Assembly: GCA_025361465.1 (NCBI GenBank)
Contig: JANYAG010000359.1
Span: forward strand, 1-13,321
From: Gemmatimonadota bacterium
Lineage (GTDB): Bacteria > Gemmatimonadota > Gemmatimonadetes > Gemmatimonadales > GWC2-71-9
DNA: 13,321 nt
Direction: 5' to 3'
Part shown: piece after piece, positions 12,464 through 13,321 of the stretch
Layout of the letters: the number at the start of each line of letters is the position of its first letter
How positions within the stretch are numbered: the stretch's first letter is position 1
Made by a program: the position numbers and the translations under genes
The notes under the pieces: generated by a model
What the model was told of the DNA's origin: nothing
The model's database searches: none
Seen by the model: only the letters and a program-made list of their open reading frames with translations

Positions 12464-13321
12464 ATGTCGGTGAAGCCGCGGATCCTGGTCACCCGCCGGC
12501 TGCCACCGGTGGTCGAAGCCGCGGTCGAAGAACGCTTCGACGCCCTGTTGTCGAACGATGACCATCAATTCGGGGCGGGTGAGTTGCAGCGTGCGCTGTC
12601 GGATTTTGATGGTGTACTCTCAACCGTCACGGACCGTTTCACTGCGGAAGTTCTGGCTGCGTATCCGATCCGCGCCCGGATCATCGCGAATTTCGGGGTC
12701 GGCGTCGACAACATTGACCTCCGTGCCGCAGAGGCCCATGAGATTGCGGTCACCAATACGCCCGATGTCCTCACCGAATGCACGGCGGATCTCGTCCTGG
12801 CGCTGCTCCTCATGACCCTTCGTCGTCTCGGAGAGGGCGAGCGCGAACTCCGCAGCGGTCGCTGGACCGGGTGGCGGCCGACCCATCTGCTCGGACACCG
12901 CGTTGCTGGTCGGACGCTCGGCCTCGTCGGGATGGGACGGATCGCGCGCGCGGTGGCGCGGCGGGCGCACCACGGCTTCGGGATGCGAATCCTCTGCTAC
13001 GATCCGGCACCTCCGTCACCGGTTGAGCTCGCGGCCGTCGGTGCCGAGCCACGGGCGACCCTCGACGAATTGCTGGCCGAGTCGGACATCGTCTCGCTCC
13101 ACTGTCCGAGCACACCGGAGACGCGACGCATGATGAGTGGACTGAGGCTGGCTCAGATGAAGCCGGGCGCGTTCCTCCTGAATTCGGCACGCGGGGACAT
13201 CGTTGATGATGACGCCCTGATCGCAGCGCTCCTTTCCGGGCACCTTGCGGGGGCTGGACTAGATGTCCATCGGGGCGAGCCGCAGGTCGATCCGCGTTAT
13301 CTCGGAATGGAGAACGTCGTC
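12464..13321 (+). CDS. D-2-hydroxyacid dehydrogenase, glyoxylate/hydroxypyruvate reductase type, 5' part
   Basis: Enzymes of this type reduce glyoxylate or hydroxypyruvate to glycolate or D-glycerate with NAD(P)H. The frame runs from ATG 12464 to the right edge without a stop, giving 286 residues of a usual ~320. Seen in order are KPRILVTRRLP (4-14), IANFGVGVDNIDL (74-86), TNTPDVLTECTADLVLALLL (97-116), the Rossmann loop GLVGMGRIARAVA (153-165; the third glycine is Ala), catalytic Arg243 in NSARGDIVD, and Glu272 in LDVHRGEP. The catalytic histidine (usually in PHIGS) lies beyond the edge. The ribosome site is weak. Divergence from a glycerate kinase supports hydroxypyruvate/glyoxylate reductase over phosphoglycerate or lactate dehydrogenase, but substrate cannot be proved from the sequence. 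Confidence 0.92.
   Translation, partial: MSVKPRILVTRRLPPVVEAAVEERFDALLSNDDHQFGAGELQRALSDFDGVLSTVTDRFTAEVLAAYPIRARIIANFGVGVDNIDLRAAEAHEIAVTNTPDVLTECTADLVLALLLMTLRRLGEGERELRSGRWTGWRPTHLLGHRVAGRTLGLVGMGRIARAVARRAHHGFGMRILCYDPAPPSPVELAAVGAEPRATLDELLAESDIVSLHCPSTPETRRMMSGLRLAQMKPGAFLLNSARGDIVDDDALIAALLSGHLAGAGLDVHRGEPQVDPRYLGMENVV

Overview
The window is a gene-dense, GC-rich bacterial chromosome segment with no RNA genes, mobile elements, CRISPR arrays or gene-free stretch above about 80 bases. Every identifiable protein is bacterial. The combination of high GC, many GTG starts, tight gene overlaps, a LexA of standard Gram-negative length and HEAT / HD-GYP signalling proteins suggests a Gemmatimonadota- or delta-proteobacteria/Acidobacteria-like organism. 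That placement is inference and cannot be fixed from the sequence alone.

Layout. (1) Bases 1-790 hold the 3' part of trpD, entering from the left edge. (2) lexA (777-1385, minus strand) sits antisense between trpD and the other trp genes, and its 3' end overlaps the trpD 3' end by 14 bases. (3) From 1455 to 11025 there is one uninterrupted plus-strand array of eleven genes, each overlapping its predecessor or separated from it by 1-3 bases: trpC, trpF, trpB, a HEAT-repeat protein, an HD-GYP protein, trpA, folK, panB, panC, a YqeK-like HD hydrolase and a small putative lipoprotein with a LytR_C-like domain. (4) A class-II (MOFRL) glycerate 2-kinase lies on the minus strand (11022-12344), tail-to-tail with the array. 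(5) Divergent from it, a D-2-hydroxyacid dehydrogenase of the glyoxylate/hydroxypyruvate reductase type starts at 12464 and runs off the right edge.

How it works together. TrpD, TrpC, TrpF, TrpB and TrpA catalyse the steps from anthranilate to tryptophan. FolK (pterin branch of folate), PanB (uses 5,10-methylene-tetrahydrofolate) and PanC (pantothenate) form a folate/CoA cofactor block fused to the trp operon. The kinase and reductase at the right end together would convert hydroxypyruvate or glyoxylate-derived carbon through D-glycerate to 2-phosphoglycerate.

The most unusual element is the pair of signalling-type genes inserted between trpB and trpA (4057-7235). Both begin with a recognisably related domain of about 130 residues. 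One continues into HEAT-like helical repeats and the other into an HD-GYP phosphodiesterase with a variant signature. Both are joined to their neighbours by ATGA stop/start overlaps, apart from the longer overlap with trpA. Other points worth checking are a TrpF lacking the usual LLD aspartate, and lexA divergent from trpC with repeated CCGAAC elements between them.
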